The translations under genes and the position numbers were made by a program. The notes under the pieces were generated by a model. The model saw only the letters and a program-made list of their open reading frames with translations. It was not told the origin of the DNA and searched no databases. 64,000 nt of DNA from Sediminibacterium sp. C3 (lineage in GTDB: Bacteria; Bacteroidota; Bacteroidia; Chitinophagales; Chitinophagaceae): positions 774,219 to 838,218 of the forward strand of contig NZ_KI669560.1 in NCBI RefSeq assembly GCF_000508085.1, read 5' to 3'. Each line of letters starts with the position of its first letter. The first letter of the stretch is position 1. Shown here in pieces: positions 18,258 through 26,491 of the stretch.

Positions 18258-18755
18258 ATGTCAAGAGTTTACAGCATCAAAACCGTTCAGAAGATTCCGA
18301 TCAGTCTGGATCAGGCATGGGAGTTTTTCAGTAAGCCCGATAATCTGAAAGAAATTACCCCTTCTAATCTGGGATTTAATATTATCAGCAAACACCATGG
18401 CCCCACCATGTACTCAGGCCAAATTATTGAATATACTGTGAAACCTATCTTGGGTATACCGCTATATTGGATGACTGAAATAACGCATGTGACCGATCGC
18501 AAATTTTTTGTGGATGAGCAACGTTTTGGTCCTTATAGCTTATGGCATCATCAACATCACTTTAAAGAAATTGATGGGGGTGTAGAAATGACGGATATTG
18601 TGCACTATAAAATACCATTTTGGATTTTAGGTGATATCGCTCAGGTTATCATGGTTAAAAGCCAGCTAAAAGGCATATTCAACCACCGATATAAAGCGGT
18701 GGAAGAAAGGTTTGGCGCATGGCCGGGGGCTAATAATGTCGTGGTTTTTGGTTAG
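18258..18755 (+). CDS. SRPBCC-family (START-like) ligand-binding protein
   Basis: A 165-residue protein with the SRPBCC helix-grip fold. The opening strand VYSIKTVQKIPI leads to the helix SLDQAWEFFSKPDNLKEITP. The long C-terminal helix covers about 130-155 and ends in HRYKAVEERFG. Proteins of this type bind hydrophobic ligands; relatives are annotated as CoxG-like or as cyclase/dehydrase. It is divergent from the helicase and convergent with the glycoside hydrolase, with no operon partner that would suggest a ligand. Confidence 0.82.
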   Translation: MSRVYSIKTVQKIPISLDQAWEFFSKPDNLKEITPSNLGFNIISKHHGPTMYSGQIIEYTVKPILGIPLYWMTEITHVTDRKFFVDEQRFGPYSLWHHQHHFKEIDGGVEMTDIVHYKIPFWILGDIAQVIMVKSQLKGIFNHRYKAVEERFGAWPGANNVVVFG

Positions 18756-18778
18756 TTCTTCTTCTCAAAAAACACAAG

Positions 18779-20254
18779 CTATTTCAAGGCTTTTAATGCA
18801 CTGACATTATTGTTAACATCAATCGTTGCAATAAATAGTTTACTGCCATTTACATCAGGAACCTTGTTTAAATCAATAGTTGCTTCCTTATCTGTTACAA
18901 TCAGTTGCAATAGCTGACTATTGATGAATTTTACTTCTTTACCTGACGGTACGCTAAAGATGCCAAAGCCCCTGATTTTAAGATGACCATTGTAAACAAT
19001 AGTAGTACTATTTGCATTCTGTGATATAGCAGGTTGATCTGGTGCATCATTATTGAGCCATGGCATTGGAGGCACCAGGGCTGGGTGATGGTAATAATTA
19101 TTTCTTAAACTATCATTCCATCCATTCAGATTTTTTTCAAATGTTTTACTGCTAAAGTAAACACTGCCTTGGGTGGTTGGATATTTACGCAATTCCTTTA
19201 TTTGTTCAGGAATTTGATTTTTGTCTTTCCATGACTCATTACTCCCGCCTCTGTATATTCCGTGTCCTATATAAATATGTTTGCCATATCCATTTTCATT
19301 CCACCATTTTAGCAATACATCATAATCGGCTAGTTTGTGGCCACGCTCCCAGTACAACTGCGGTGTTACATAATCAATCCATCCCTTGCTTAACCAAAGT
19401 AAAATATCGGCGTATAAATCATCATAATTGGTCTGGCCAGCTTTTGTATCACTGCCCATTGGATCCTGGCTTTTATTTCTCCAAACACCAAAGGGGCTGA
19501 TTCCAAATTTAACTCTGGGATTGGTAGAACGGATTACTCTGTGTATATCTACAATGATACTGTCACAATTGCTTCTTCTCCAGGAATCTTTGCTAAGGCC
19601 ATTGCCATATTTTTCAAAAGTTTTTTGATCAGGAAACTCTTTTCCGGGAATTCTGTAAGGATAAAAATAGTCATCCATATGAATCGCATCCAAATCGTAA
19701 CGATTCAGTAAATCCTTCACTACCCTTACTGTATGTTGTCTTACTTCCGGTATTCCGGGATTAAAGTATTTTTTATCACCATATACCACAAACCAATCCG
19801 GATGAATTTTCGTAACATGAGAAGGGGCAACGGATGATTTGAAAATATTAAATACTGCCCTGTATGGATTCAACCAGGCGTGGAATTCCATCCTCCTTTT
19901 ATGGGTTTCGGAAATCATGAACTCTAATGGATCATAGTACGGGTTGGGAGGCAATCCCTGCTTTCCTGTTAAATATTCACTCCAGGGTTCGTATTGGGAT
20001 GGATAAAATGCGTCTCCTGCCGGTCTGATTTGCATTACAATTGCATTCATTCCATTGGATTGATGCAAATCGAGTAATCTGATAAAGCTGGCTTTTTGTT
20101 CAGCTACAGACAAGTTTCTTTTCGATGGCCAGTCAATATTTTCAACCGTTGCAATCCAGACACCTCTGAATTCATAGTTGGGCGAGTTTTGTGAAATTCC
20201 AATCTGGGAATTGAAAATGATGATAGCGAGAAGGATCTGGAACCGGTTTTTCAT
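18779..20254 (-). CDS. Family 10-like glycoside hydrolase (GHL10, DUF187)
   Basis: A secreted TIM-barrel protein of the GHL10 family. The N-terminal signal peptide MKNRFQILLAIIIFNSQIGI supports the ATG at 20254 over one six codons earlier. Barrel landmarks are FRGVWIATVENIDWPSK, MQIRPAGDAFYPS, HAWLNPYR, DAIHMDDYFYPYR and FGISPFGVWRN. A short beta-sandwich domain follows (about 400-490). Family members are thought to act on peptidoglycan or complex glycans, but few have been assayed. The MarR gene lies just upstream on the same strand. Confidence 0.88.
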   Translation of the reverse strand: MKNRFQILLAIIIFNSQIGISQNSPNYEFRGVWIATVENIDWPSKRNLSVAEQKASFIRLLDLHQSNGMNAIVMQIRPAGDAFYPSQYEPWSEYLTGKQGLPPNPYYDPLEFMISETHKRRMEFHAWLNPYRAVFNIFKSSVAPSHVTKIHPDWFVVYGDKKYFNPGIPEVRQHTVRVVKDLLNRYDLDAIHMDDYFYPYRIPGKEFPDQKTFEKYGNGLSKDSWRRSNCDSIIVDIHRVIRSTNPRVKFGISPFGVWRNKSQDPMGSDTKAGQTNYDDLYADILLWLSKGWIDYVTPQLYWERGHKLADYDVLLKWWNENGYGKHIYIGHGIYRGGSNESWKDKNQIPEQIKELRKYPTTQGSVYFSSKTFEKNLNGWNDSLRNNYYHHPALVPPMPWLNNDAPDQPAISQNANSTTIVYNGHLKIRGFGIFSVPSGKEVKFINSQLLQLIVTDKEATIDLNKVPDVNGSKLFIATIDVNNNVSALKALK

Positions 20255-20276
20255 GCTATGAAGATAAGTCATCTCC

Positions 20277-20729
20277 TTAAATCTTCTCTCTCATTTTATC
20301 TAGTAAATCACTCAATCCGGCAGCTTCTTCCGGACTAAGATTTTGCAATATGGCATCCAACTCTTCATTTTTCTGATCCAGTCTTTTTAACAATTCCAGA
20401 CCCGATTCAGCAATACTCACATCTACCAATCGTTTGTCAATATTGCTGGTTTTTTTCTCAACGAGTTCTTTTTTTACCAGACGTTCTACAATTCGGCTGG
20501 TATCACTCATTTTATCGAGCATTCTTTCTCTTATCTGAAGGGTGCTCAATGGTTTTTTACTACCTCTCAGAATTCTGAGGATATTGTATTGCTGAGGCGT
20601 AATATCTTCTTCCTGTAAAATATTTTTGATTTTCTCTGTAATCCAGTTGGTAGAAAAAATCAGGTTGATGGATAGTTTCTGATAAATACTTCTGAAATTT
20701 TCTTGCTGAATATCTTTATCTATTCCCAT
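20277..20729 (-). CDS. MarR-family transcriptional regulator
   Basis: A 150-residue winged-helix repressor. The core is ITPQQYNILRILRG, then LSTLQIRERMLDKMSDTSR (recognition helix region), and a wing ending in KRLVDVSIAESG. I use the ATG at 20729 because the frame opening 18 codons earlier starts with GTG inside the upstream gene and adds no family sequence. A TACCTTTA element sits 5 nt before this ATG. Neighbours are a radical SAM protein upstream and a glycoside hydrolase downstream; the regulated genes and ligand are unknown. Confidence 0.88.
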   Translation of the reverse strand: MGIDKDIQQENFRSIYQKLSINLIFSTNWITEKIKNILQEEDITPQQYNILRILRGSKKPLSTLQIRERMLDKMSDTSRIVERLVKKELVEKKTSNIDKRLVDVSIAESGLELLKRLDQKNEELDAILQNLSPEEAAGLSDLLDKMREKI

Positions 20730-20734
20730 GTTGT

Positions 20735-20742
20735 TAAAGGTA
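20735..20742 (-). promoter_or_regulatory. TACCTTTA element 5 nt before the MarR start codon
   Basis: On the minus strand TACCTTTA is followed by five bases and the ATG. It resembles the -7 element TAnnTTTG. No -33 element is found at standard spacing. Confidence 0.3.
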
Positions 20743-20766
20743 AAAATTAATGTACAAACATTATCA

Positions 20767-21804
20767 CTAATCTTCCCAAACACTTAGCCCCTCACTGCAA
20801 TTTGAACAGATATCTATATTTTTTCTACTATTTAAAATTTCTGTTCTGAATTGATGATAATTGCTGTTTTTCCAGGTATCTCTAAAGCTTTGGGTTTTCA
20901 GGTTACCTAGTTGGTGCATGGCATCTTTATCGAAACAACAGGGTACTACTAAACCATCCCAGGTTATTACATTGGCATGCCAGAGTTTCCAGCAATAGTT
21001 CTTAAGGCCACTTTTGACCTTCATTTTTCCGTCTTTGCCTTTTTTGTATCTGCTGTATTTATTATTAGTGGGGATGAGCTGATTGGGGTCTTCTTCGTAG
21101 TTATATACCTGGGCTGTTTTAAATCTTACCTGATCTACCCCAATTTCTTTTCCCAATGCTTTTATTTCTTCAATCTGGTGTTCATTGGGTTTTACTACCA
21201 GGAACTGAAAAAACACAAACGGAGTTTTGCTATTGAGTTCTTTTTTCCATTTCACAATATTTCTGGCCCCTTCAATTACTTTATTGAGTTTACCACCCAC
21301 TCTGTACTGCTGATAAACATCCTGTGTAGTTCCATCAATGGAAATAATCAGTCTGTCCAATCCACTTTCTACCGTTTTTCTGGCATTTTCATCTGTCAGG
21401 TAATGGGCATTGGTTGATGTAGCCGTATAAATCCCCTTTTTATTTGCATATTGAACCATTTCCAGGAAATTAGGATTTAAATAGGGCTCTCCCTGGAAAT
21501 AAAAAATAAGATATAGCAGCTCCGGTGCAATATCATCAATGGTTTGTTGAAAAAAGTCCTTCTGTAACATGCCAGTAGGCCTGGTAAACTCTCTAAGTCC
21601 ACTGGGGCATTCCGGACACCTTAAATTACAGGAGGTGGTAGGTTCAAAAGAGATAGTGACTGGCATTCCCCATTGAATAGGCCTGGAAATCAATCTTGAA
21701 AGCCTGAAACTGGAATATACAAGAATACCGTTCCAAAACCGCTTAAGAGTTAGTTTAGAAAGTAAATTAAGGCTGTCATTCAGGTTGAAATATGTCATTT
21801 TCAA
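20767..21804 (-). CDS. Radical SAM protein with SPASM domain
   Basis: A 345-residue iron-sulfur enzyme. The radical SAM cluster motif is CNLRCPEC at about residues 57-64, followed by the SAM-contact segments FYFQGEPYLNP and TSTNAHYL. A C-terminal SPASM region carries further cysteines: YCWKLW, VPCCFDKD and ICSNCSEG, enough for an auxiliary cluster. SPASM enzymes modify peptides or proteins or act in cofactor synthesis. No small precursor peptide gene was recognised nearby, so the substrate is unknown. The stop lies 38 bp from the MarR start. Confidence 0.9.
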   Translation of the reverse strand: MKMTYFNLNDSLNLLSKLTLKRFWNGILVYSSFRLSRLISRPIQWGMPVTISFEPTTSCNLRCPECPSGLREFTRPTGMLQKDFFQQTIDDIAPELLYLIFYFQGEPYLNPNFLEMVQYANKKGIYTATSTNAHYLTDENARKTVESGLDRLIISIDGTTQDVYQQYRVGGKLNKVIEGARNIVKWKKELNSKTPFVFFQFLVVKPNEHQIEEIKALGKEIGVDQVRFKTAQVYNYEEDPNQLIPTNNKYSRYKKGKDGKMKVKSGLKNYCWKLWHANVITWDGLVVPCCFDKDAMHQLGNLKTQSFRDTWKNSNYHQFRTEILNSRKNIDICSNCSEGLSVWED

Positions 21805-22057
21805 AAATACTCAATTCAATTTGTTGATTTCATTAAAAATATTTCTTATCTTAAGATTGCTTAGTTTTTGCCATTTAACAGTTCTTTATTAAACAGATTC
21901 ATGATTGTTGCGTCTATTATACAAAGCGCTACTATTTAATCAAGTATGATTAGTGAATCCTTAACAGTTAAGAATTTGATTTGGCATAGCGTTTGAAATA
22001 ATTAGTAAAGAATAGCAGTTCTATACATTTTTCTCATAAGCAGTTAGTTTTGGTTGA
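21805..22057. other. AT-rich intergenic stretch without recognisable gene
   Basis: These 253 bases separate the radical SAM gene (which reads leftward) from the hairpin after vanZ. It contains a short inverted repeat CTTAA-CAG-TTAAG at 21959-21971 and a loosely promoter-like TTTG-rich stretch near 21975-21995. No open frame of family character was seen. It must hold the promoter of the radical SAM gene and could also encode a short plus-strand RNA ending at the hairpin at 22058. Confidence 0.4.
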
Positions 22058-22088
22058 GGCCCCTGTTTCCACAGGGGCCAACTTTTTT
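22058..22088 (+). terminator. Strong GC-rich hairpin with T6 on the plus strand
   Basis: GGCCCCTG and CAGGGGCC pair perfectly around a 6-nt loop, followed by AAC and six T. The T tract lies on the plus side and overlaps the vanZ stop codon. No plus-strand gene ends here, although the hairpin would also form directly after the minus-strand vanZ stop. Confidence 0.65.
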
Positions 22089-22503
22089 ACAGACGCTTTA
22101 TGAAAAACCTGAATCCAAGAAATATCAGACAACCAGACAGGTCGGCCAAAATATCCAACAGTTCAAAAGATCGTCCGATTATAAAATTCACCTGAATAAA
22201 TTCAATGATAATACCATAAAGAGCCATGATCAGCACAATCGTCATGGCAATTCTTTTTTCAAAATCAGGAAAAACACTTACCAGCCATAGGTAGGCCGAG
22301 GAGCATAGGGAAATAAAAATACCTGCATGAATCAGTTTATCCAATTGTGGAATGGTAAGCCAATAGATTCTGGGTACTTTACTCGCGGGCAAAGTAAAAA
22401 CAATAAAACTGACGATAAATAATAGAATGAATAAAATGGCCTTAAAGGGTCCACTTTTCCAATACTTTCCTAAGTTGATCAATGGTAAATGGTTTGGTAA
22501 CAA
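22087..22503 (-). CDS. VanZ-family membrane protein
   Basis: A 138-residue protein with four predicted membrane helices (about 19-37, 55-75, 84-103 and 115-135). It contains the VanZ-like elements [14 protein letters not shown] and a conserved acidic residue in [11 protein letters not shown]. Related proteins are named after the teicoplanin resistance protein VanZ, but most have no proven role. Its start lies 62 bp inside the 3' end of the hybrid kinase gene and no later in-frame ATG is suitable, so translation is probably coupled. Confidence 0.82.
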   Translation of the reverse strand: MLPNHLPLINLGKYWKSGPFKAILFILLFIVSFIVFTLPASKVPRIYWLTIPQLDKLIHAGIFISLCSSAYLWLVSVFPDFEKRIAMTIVLIMALYGIIIEFIQVNFIIGRSFELLDILADLSGCLIFLGFRFFIKRL

Positions 22504-24220
22504 TGTCTTTCATTCCAAGCTGTAAGTACTCTGCTTCTGCTTCTTTTATGGCGTTGGCCGTCATTGCAATTATGATAGGAACTTTTGCTCTACCGCTGTT
22601 CAGAATTCTCTGTGTGGCTTCAATGCCATCCATTTCAGGCATATGGATATCCATGAAAACCAGGTCATAATCGTATTTGGCAGTCATTTCAACTGCTTCT
22701 TTTCCATTGTTTGCAATTTCAATGATATACCCAATTTTTTTAAACATTTTGGTAGCCAGTAACTGGTTCATATTATTGTCTTCGGCTACCAACATTTTTA
22801 ACGGTTTTATCTCTGTTCCGCTGATCGCGCCCGCTGCATTTCTCTGCTGAGGTTGCTGACTTTTTCTTACTAGGTTAATCTGAACCGGAATGATAAATTT
22901 AAAAGTAGAGCCCTTGCCCAATTCACTTTCCACCCAGATTCTGCCCCCCATTTCTTCAATGATTTTCCTGCAGATGGAAAGTCCCAATCCGGTGCCACTG
23001 TGTTTTCGGGTGGCAGTGGAATCAATTTGTGTAAAGGGGATAAAAAGAGACTGAATATTTTCATCGCTAATCCCAATACCAGTATCACTTACAGCAAAAT
23101 GAAGTTCTTGCAATGATTCATCAATCATGTTGGCATTAACTTCCAGCTTTATTTCTCCTGTTTCGGTGAATTTTATGGCATTGCCTACCAGATTAATCAG
23201 TACCTGTTTAATTCTGCTTTCATCGGCAATGATTTCCGATTCAACACTAGGCTGTACAGCAGCACTTAAAGTGATATTTTTTTTCAGTGAAATCAATCTG
23301 GGAGAGCTAATGGCTGTAACCTGCTGAATGATGTTTTCCAGATTGCAAGGCCCTTCAAACAATTCTAATTTATCGGCCTCAATCTTAGAAATATCCAGGA
23401 CATCATTAACTATTTCCAGTAAATGCGTACTGCTCGATTTTAAAGAAAGCATTAGCTCTTCCTGTTCGGCATTTAGCGTAGTATGTTGCAATAAATCAAT
23501 CGTTCCAATAATACCGTTGAGTGGTGTTCTTATTTCATGACTCATATTGGCCAGAAATCTGGATTTGGCTTTGGTAGCTTCTTCTGCCTGTTGCTTTGTT
23601 TCTGAAAGGTATTCCCTGGACTCTTCCAGGTCAATGGATTTCTTAATCAGGTTATCCCTGTCCATGTCATAGGTTCGCTTGTATAAGCTGACACTTATGG
23701 AAATAATCAGCAGATACAGGATGGTACTAATCAGAATATCTGTATGCTTTGTTTTTTCATTTGGATATTTTATCAGCCATTCGGGATGTTGAACTTCCAG
23801 CCAATACAAAGTCAGGATAATGGAAATGGTAACCAGAATAAACAATAAGTGGTAGCGCTTGGGCAAAATCATCATGGCCGCAACCACACTCATTAAATAA
23901 GCAGTTTTCGTTGGACCCACAATGCCCCCATTGCTAAACCAGATGGGCACGAAAAACAAAAGACTGAAAACAATGTAAACCAGCCCAATCGGAACAAATT
24001 TGTCCTGATAGCGGGAAATGTAAAAAACATAAAAGGAAATCATGGCAATGCACAATAGCATGCTCAATAAAAGCGAATCTCTTTCCAGTAAAATATTACT
24101 GGCAAGACTGATTGTCATTGCAATAAAGACAAGAAAAGAAACCAGGTTAAAGATTTTATTCTCCAGTGAGATAACAGCTTTCTTTAAGCCCAGTATTTTT
24201 TTAAGTTGATCTGCGTTCAT
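22442..24220 (-). CDS. Hybrid sensor histidine kinase with receiver domain
   Basis: A 592-residue protein. The N-terminal part (about 25-190) has six membrane helices and little extracellular sequence, so it senses at or within the membrane. A coiled linker leads to HisKA with phosphoacceptor His228 in [11 protein letters not shown], then HATPase with [16 protein letters not shown] and [10 protein letters not shown]-terminal receiver carries Asp524 in [11 protein letters not shown]. There is no phosphotransfer or output domain, so the signal must pass to separate proteins. It is placed 39 bp after the anti-sigma gene and overlaps vanZ. Confidence 0.93.
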   Translation of the reverse strand: MNADQLKKILGLKKAVISLENKIFNLVSFLVFIAMTISLASNILLERDSLLLSMLLCIAMISFYVFYISRYQDKFVPIGLVYIVFSLLFFVPIWFSNGGIVGPTKTAYLMSVVAAMMILPKRYHLLFILVTISIILTLYWLEVQHPEWLIKYPNEKTKHTDILISTILYLLIISISVSLYKRTYDMDRDNLIKKSIDLEESREYLSETKQQAEEATKAKSRFLANMSHEIRTPLNGIIGTIDLLQHTTLNAEQEELMLSLKSSSTHLLEIVNDVLDISKIEADKLELFEGPCNLENIIQQVTAISSPRLISLKKNITLSAAVQPSVESEIIADESRIKQVLINLVGNAIKFTETGEIKLEVNANMIDESLQELHFAVSDTGIGISDENIQSLFIPFTQIDSTATRKHSGTGLGLSICRKIIEEMGGRIWVESELGKGSTFKFIIPVQINLVRKSQQPQQRNAAGAISGTEIKPLKMLVAEDNNMNQLLATKMFKKIGYIIEIANNGKEAVEMTAKYDYDLVFMDIHMPEMDGIEATQRILNSGRAKVPIIIAMTANAIKEAEAEYLQLGMKDIVTKPFTIDQLRKVLEKWTL

Positions 24221-24259
24221 AAAAATTATACGGAATAAAGATAACCGTAATTCACTACT

Positions 24260-25084
24260 CTAACCAACCTTTCCTGCAACATACATTTCGCTTAAGGTGG
24301 GTGATGAACTACCACCTGCCTTTTCAAGGGTAATGGCAAACATGGAAGCAGCGGGTATATTTTTCATTTTACACAATCCGGCACAATCTCCCATAACGCC
24401 GGCGTCCACGGGCTTACCATCTACGATTGCCCAAAGCTGGTATTGTTTTCCCTGAGCGGGCTGGGGTAATTTATTGGGCAGAAGGTAAACATCTTTTGAT
24501 TTTGCATCCCAGAAAACAGTGGCATAATTCACTTCTTTTCCAGGAACGCCGGGCATGGCTATTTTTTGCATATTGGGGTCTGCCATCATTTGCATGCTGT
24601 TGAAAAGATCCAGACTCTTCGTTTGAATGATCTGGTTATTGGCCTGCAACGTATTTTTTTCAATTAGTAGTGCCTGATATTGCTGTGTGGTTTCGGTAAA
24701 CTTACTGTAGAAATAAATGTTCAGGCCTCCGCTGATCATCAGTAGAATAATTGCTGCTGCAGCAAAATAGCGGCTAAAGCTCTTCATTGCAACAACTGGC
24801 GCTGGCTGAGTTGGCAAAACTGTCTGGTTGGGCTCTTCCGGCAAACTGGTTTTTGCAAAAGAAAATTCCAACTCTTTGAATAAGGCCTTTTTTACGCCCG
24901 GAGGTGGTGGAATAGCATTGGCCATTGCGTTTTTTTCCAGGGTTTCTTCAAACGCATTCAAAGCTGCTTTAATTTCAGGAAACTCAAGGCAAAGTGCTTC
25001 CAGTTCCGCAGCTTCCTCCGGACTGGCCATGCCTAACACATAGGTCTCAATAATGCCACTTTCTATGTATTCCCTTGTATTCAA
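24260..25084 (-). CDS. Anti-sigma factor (RskA-like)
   Basis: A 274-residue membrane protein. The N-terminal cytoplasmic part IESGIIETYVLGMASPEEAAELEAL matches the sigma-binding region of RskA-type anti-sigma factors. One membrane helix lies at about 102-122, and the periplasmic C-terminal domain contains LPQPAQGKQYQLWAIVDGKPV. No zinc-binding HxxxCxxC motif is present, as expected for this group. It overlaps the sigma factor gene by 4 bp and should hold that sigma inactive until a signal is received. Confidence 0.92.
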   Translation of the reverse strand: MNTREYIESGIIETYVLGMASPEEAAELEALCLEFPEIKAALNAFEETLEKNAMANAIPPPPGVKKALFKELEFSFAKTSLPEEPNQTVLPTQPAPVVAMKSFSRYFAAAAIILLMISGGLNIYFYSKFTETTQQYQALLIEKNTLQANNQIIQTKSLDLFNSMQMMADPNMQKIAMPGVPGKEVNYATVFWDAKSKDVYLLPNKLPQPAQGKQYQLWAIVDGKPVDAGVMGDCAGLCKMKNIPAASMFAITLEKAGGSSSPTLSEMYVAGKVG

Positions 25085-25623
25085 TCTTTAATCAATTTAT
25101 GCAATTCTTTTAATGCTGCTCTCAGCCTTGTCTTAACGGTACCAAGCGGTATATCCAGCATTTTGGCCATTTCATCCTGGGTATATCCTTCAAAATAGGC
25201 CAGTTTAATCAGGACACTCCATTCCGGTTTAAGCTGATTCACCCATTTGCGAAGATTCAGATCATCTGAAGCTATGTTAACAGACCCTGCTGATTCATAT
25301 ACGGTTTCGGAAAGCGATTGGTTTTGCTGACTTTTTTGAAATCCCTTACTTCTTGTTGTATCGATGGCTGCATTTCGGGCAATATTCAACATCCATGTAT
25401 ACAAACGGCCCTTACTGCTATCGTAAGAGCCGATTTGTCTGAATATTTTAACGAAAACTTCCTGTAAGGTATCAGCAGCTATTTCCGAATCGGAAACAAT
25501 ACTCAGAATACTATGGTAAAGTGCTCCTGAATAATGGTCGTACAAATAACTGAAGGCGGCTTCATTTCGCTGCGTTAACAACAAAACAAGTTCTGCTTCT
25601 GTATATTGTTGATTTGGATTCAA
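25081..25623 (-). CDS. ECF-type RNA polymerase sigma factor
   Basis: A 180-residue sigma-70 family factor. Region 2 is seen in YDHYSGALYHSILSIV and DTLQEVFVKIF, and in MLNIARNAAIDTTRS. Region 4 contains WSVLIKLAYFEGYTQDEMAKM followed by PLGTVKTRLRAALKEL, the -35 recognition helix. The size and the partner anti-sigma are like SigK/RskA systems. It starts only 4 bp after gcvH, so it is transcribed with it unless an internal promoter exists in the gcvH 3' end. Confidence 0.95.
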   Translation of the reverse strand: MNPNQQYTEAELVLLLTQRNEAAFSYLYDHYSGALYHSILSIVSDSEIAADTLQEVFVKIFRQIGSYDSSKGRLYTWMLNIARNAAIDTTRSKGFQKSQQNQSLSETVYESAGSVNIASDDLNLRKWVNQLKPEWSVLIKLAYFEGYTQDEMAKMLDIPLGTVKTRLRAALKELHKLIKD

Positions 25624-25627
25624 ATGA

Positions 25628-26005
25628 TTATCCTACAAGGGCTTCGTAAGCTTCTTTGGTCATTAATCCATCCACGCTGGAAGGATCTGCAACAGTCATT
25701 TTAATCATCCAACCATCACCATATGGATCAGTGTTTACTAATTCAGGTTGTTTCTCCAATAAAGGATTTACTTCAGAGATGGTGCCGGTAACAGGTAAAA
25801 ACAAATCACTTACTGTTTTAACTGCTTCAACGGTACCAAAAACCTCTTCAGCAGATAATTCTTTACCAACGGTGTTGATGTCTACATATACAATATCACC
25901 CAATTCATGCTGGGCAAAATCAGTAATACCAATGGTGGCAACATTGCCTTCCAATTTAATCCATTCGTGGTCTTTCGTGTAACGTAGTTCAGCTGGGAAA
26001 TTCAT
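25628..26005 (-). CDS. gcvH: Glycine cleavage system H protein
   Basis: This is the lipoyl-carrying shuttle protein of the glycine cleavage system, moving the aminomethyl intermediate between the P, T and L proteins. The 125 residues begin with LRYTKDHEW and contain the lipoylation site Lys63 in [12 protein letters not shown]. The remaining gcv genes are not in the window. It heads a minus-strand run with sigma, anti-sigma, hybrid kinase and vanZ genes that have no evident link to glycine metabolism. Confidence 0.97.
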   Translation of the reverse strand: MNFPAELRYTKDHEWIKLEGNVATIGITDFAQHELGDIVYVDINTVGKELSAEEVFGTVEAVKTVSDLFLPVTGTISEVNPLLEKQPELVNTDPYGDGWMIKMTVADPSSVDGLMTKEAYEALVG

Positions 26006-26073
26006 ATCGCTTTGTTTTAATTATGCAAATATTCAATAAAAAACGAAGGCAGAAAATTAAATATGATAAAGCA

Positions 26074-26418
26074 TTAAAAGCCCGCCTGCTCAAAATACAG
26101 TAAAACATGGTCCTTGATAAAATTCTCCTGATCGGGCAAACTCATTTCCGGTAGTGGTTTCACCTGTCCGAAATGCGGCCAGCCCTCTTCATCCTTGCCT
26201 TCCATCAGGTAATATCCGCTTTGAGCCAAAACGGTACAAACGGCCACATGCATCAGGTCCTGCTTCTGTTCCTTCGATATTTTTTCGGCCATAAATCCGG
26301 TTTCCTGAAGGCCAATCAAAAATAAAACGGCTTCCAGATCGGGTTTTTTCCCGAATCTCTCTACCAATTTGGCTTCCAAAGCCCACCAACGTTGCTGTAA
26401 ATCATCCGTAATAAACAT
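26074..26418 (-). CDS. Conserved Bacteroidota protein of unknown function
   Basis: A 114-residue cytoplasmic protein beginning MFITDDLQQRWWALEAKLVERFGK. I recognise the type as a conserved Bacteroidota hypothetical, but no function is known. It has mixed charged and hydrophobic helices and no signal peptide. The ATG at 26418 is preferred over a TTG seven codons upstream, because a TACCTTTG element lies 4 nt before it. It is divergent from serS, and their regulatory regions share about 70 bp. Confidence 0.72.
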   Translation of the reverse strand: MFITDDLQQRWWALEAKLVERFGKKPDLEAVLFLIGLQETGFMAEKISKEQKQDLMHVAVCTVLAQSGYYLMEGKDEEGWPHFGQVKPLPEMSLPDQENFIKDHVLLYFEQAGF

Positions 26419-26422
26419 AGTG

Positions 26423-26430
26423 CAAAGGTA
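26423..26430 (-). promoter_or_regulatory. TACCTTTG -7 element 4 nt before a start codon
   Basis: A perfect match to TAnnTTTG on the minus strand, followed by CACT and the ATG at 26418. A TTG lies about 22 bp upstream. A transcript from it would be leaderless or nearly so. Confidence 0.45.
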
Positions 26431-26467
26431 AACCATCAAAGCATGCCATCATCAATTATTGAAAAGG

Positions 26468-26475
26468 TATATTTG
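26468..26475 (+). promoter_or_regulatory. Putative -7 promoter element of serS
   Basis: TATATTTG fits TAnnTTTG exactly and ends 16 nt before the serS ATG at 26492. It supports that start over the upstream in-frame ATG at 26459, which would lie before the promoter. Confidence 0.45.
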
Positions 26476-26491
26476 CACCAAATTTGAGCAA

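Noticed and set aside
22054..22290. Plus-strand 78-codon frame starting at the terminator hairpin, considered as a RiPP precursor for the radical SAM enzyme
   Set aside because: It overlaps vanZ on the opposite strand, lacks a leader/core layout and is separated from the enzyme gene by a terminator-like hairpin.
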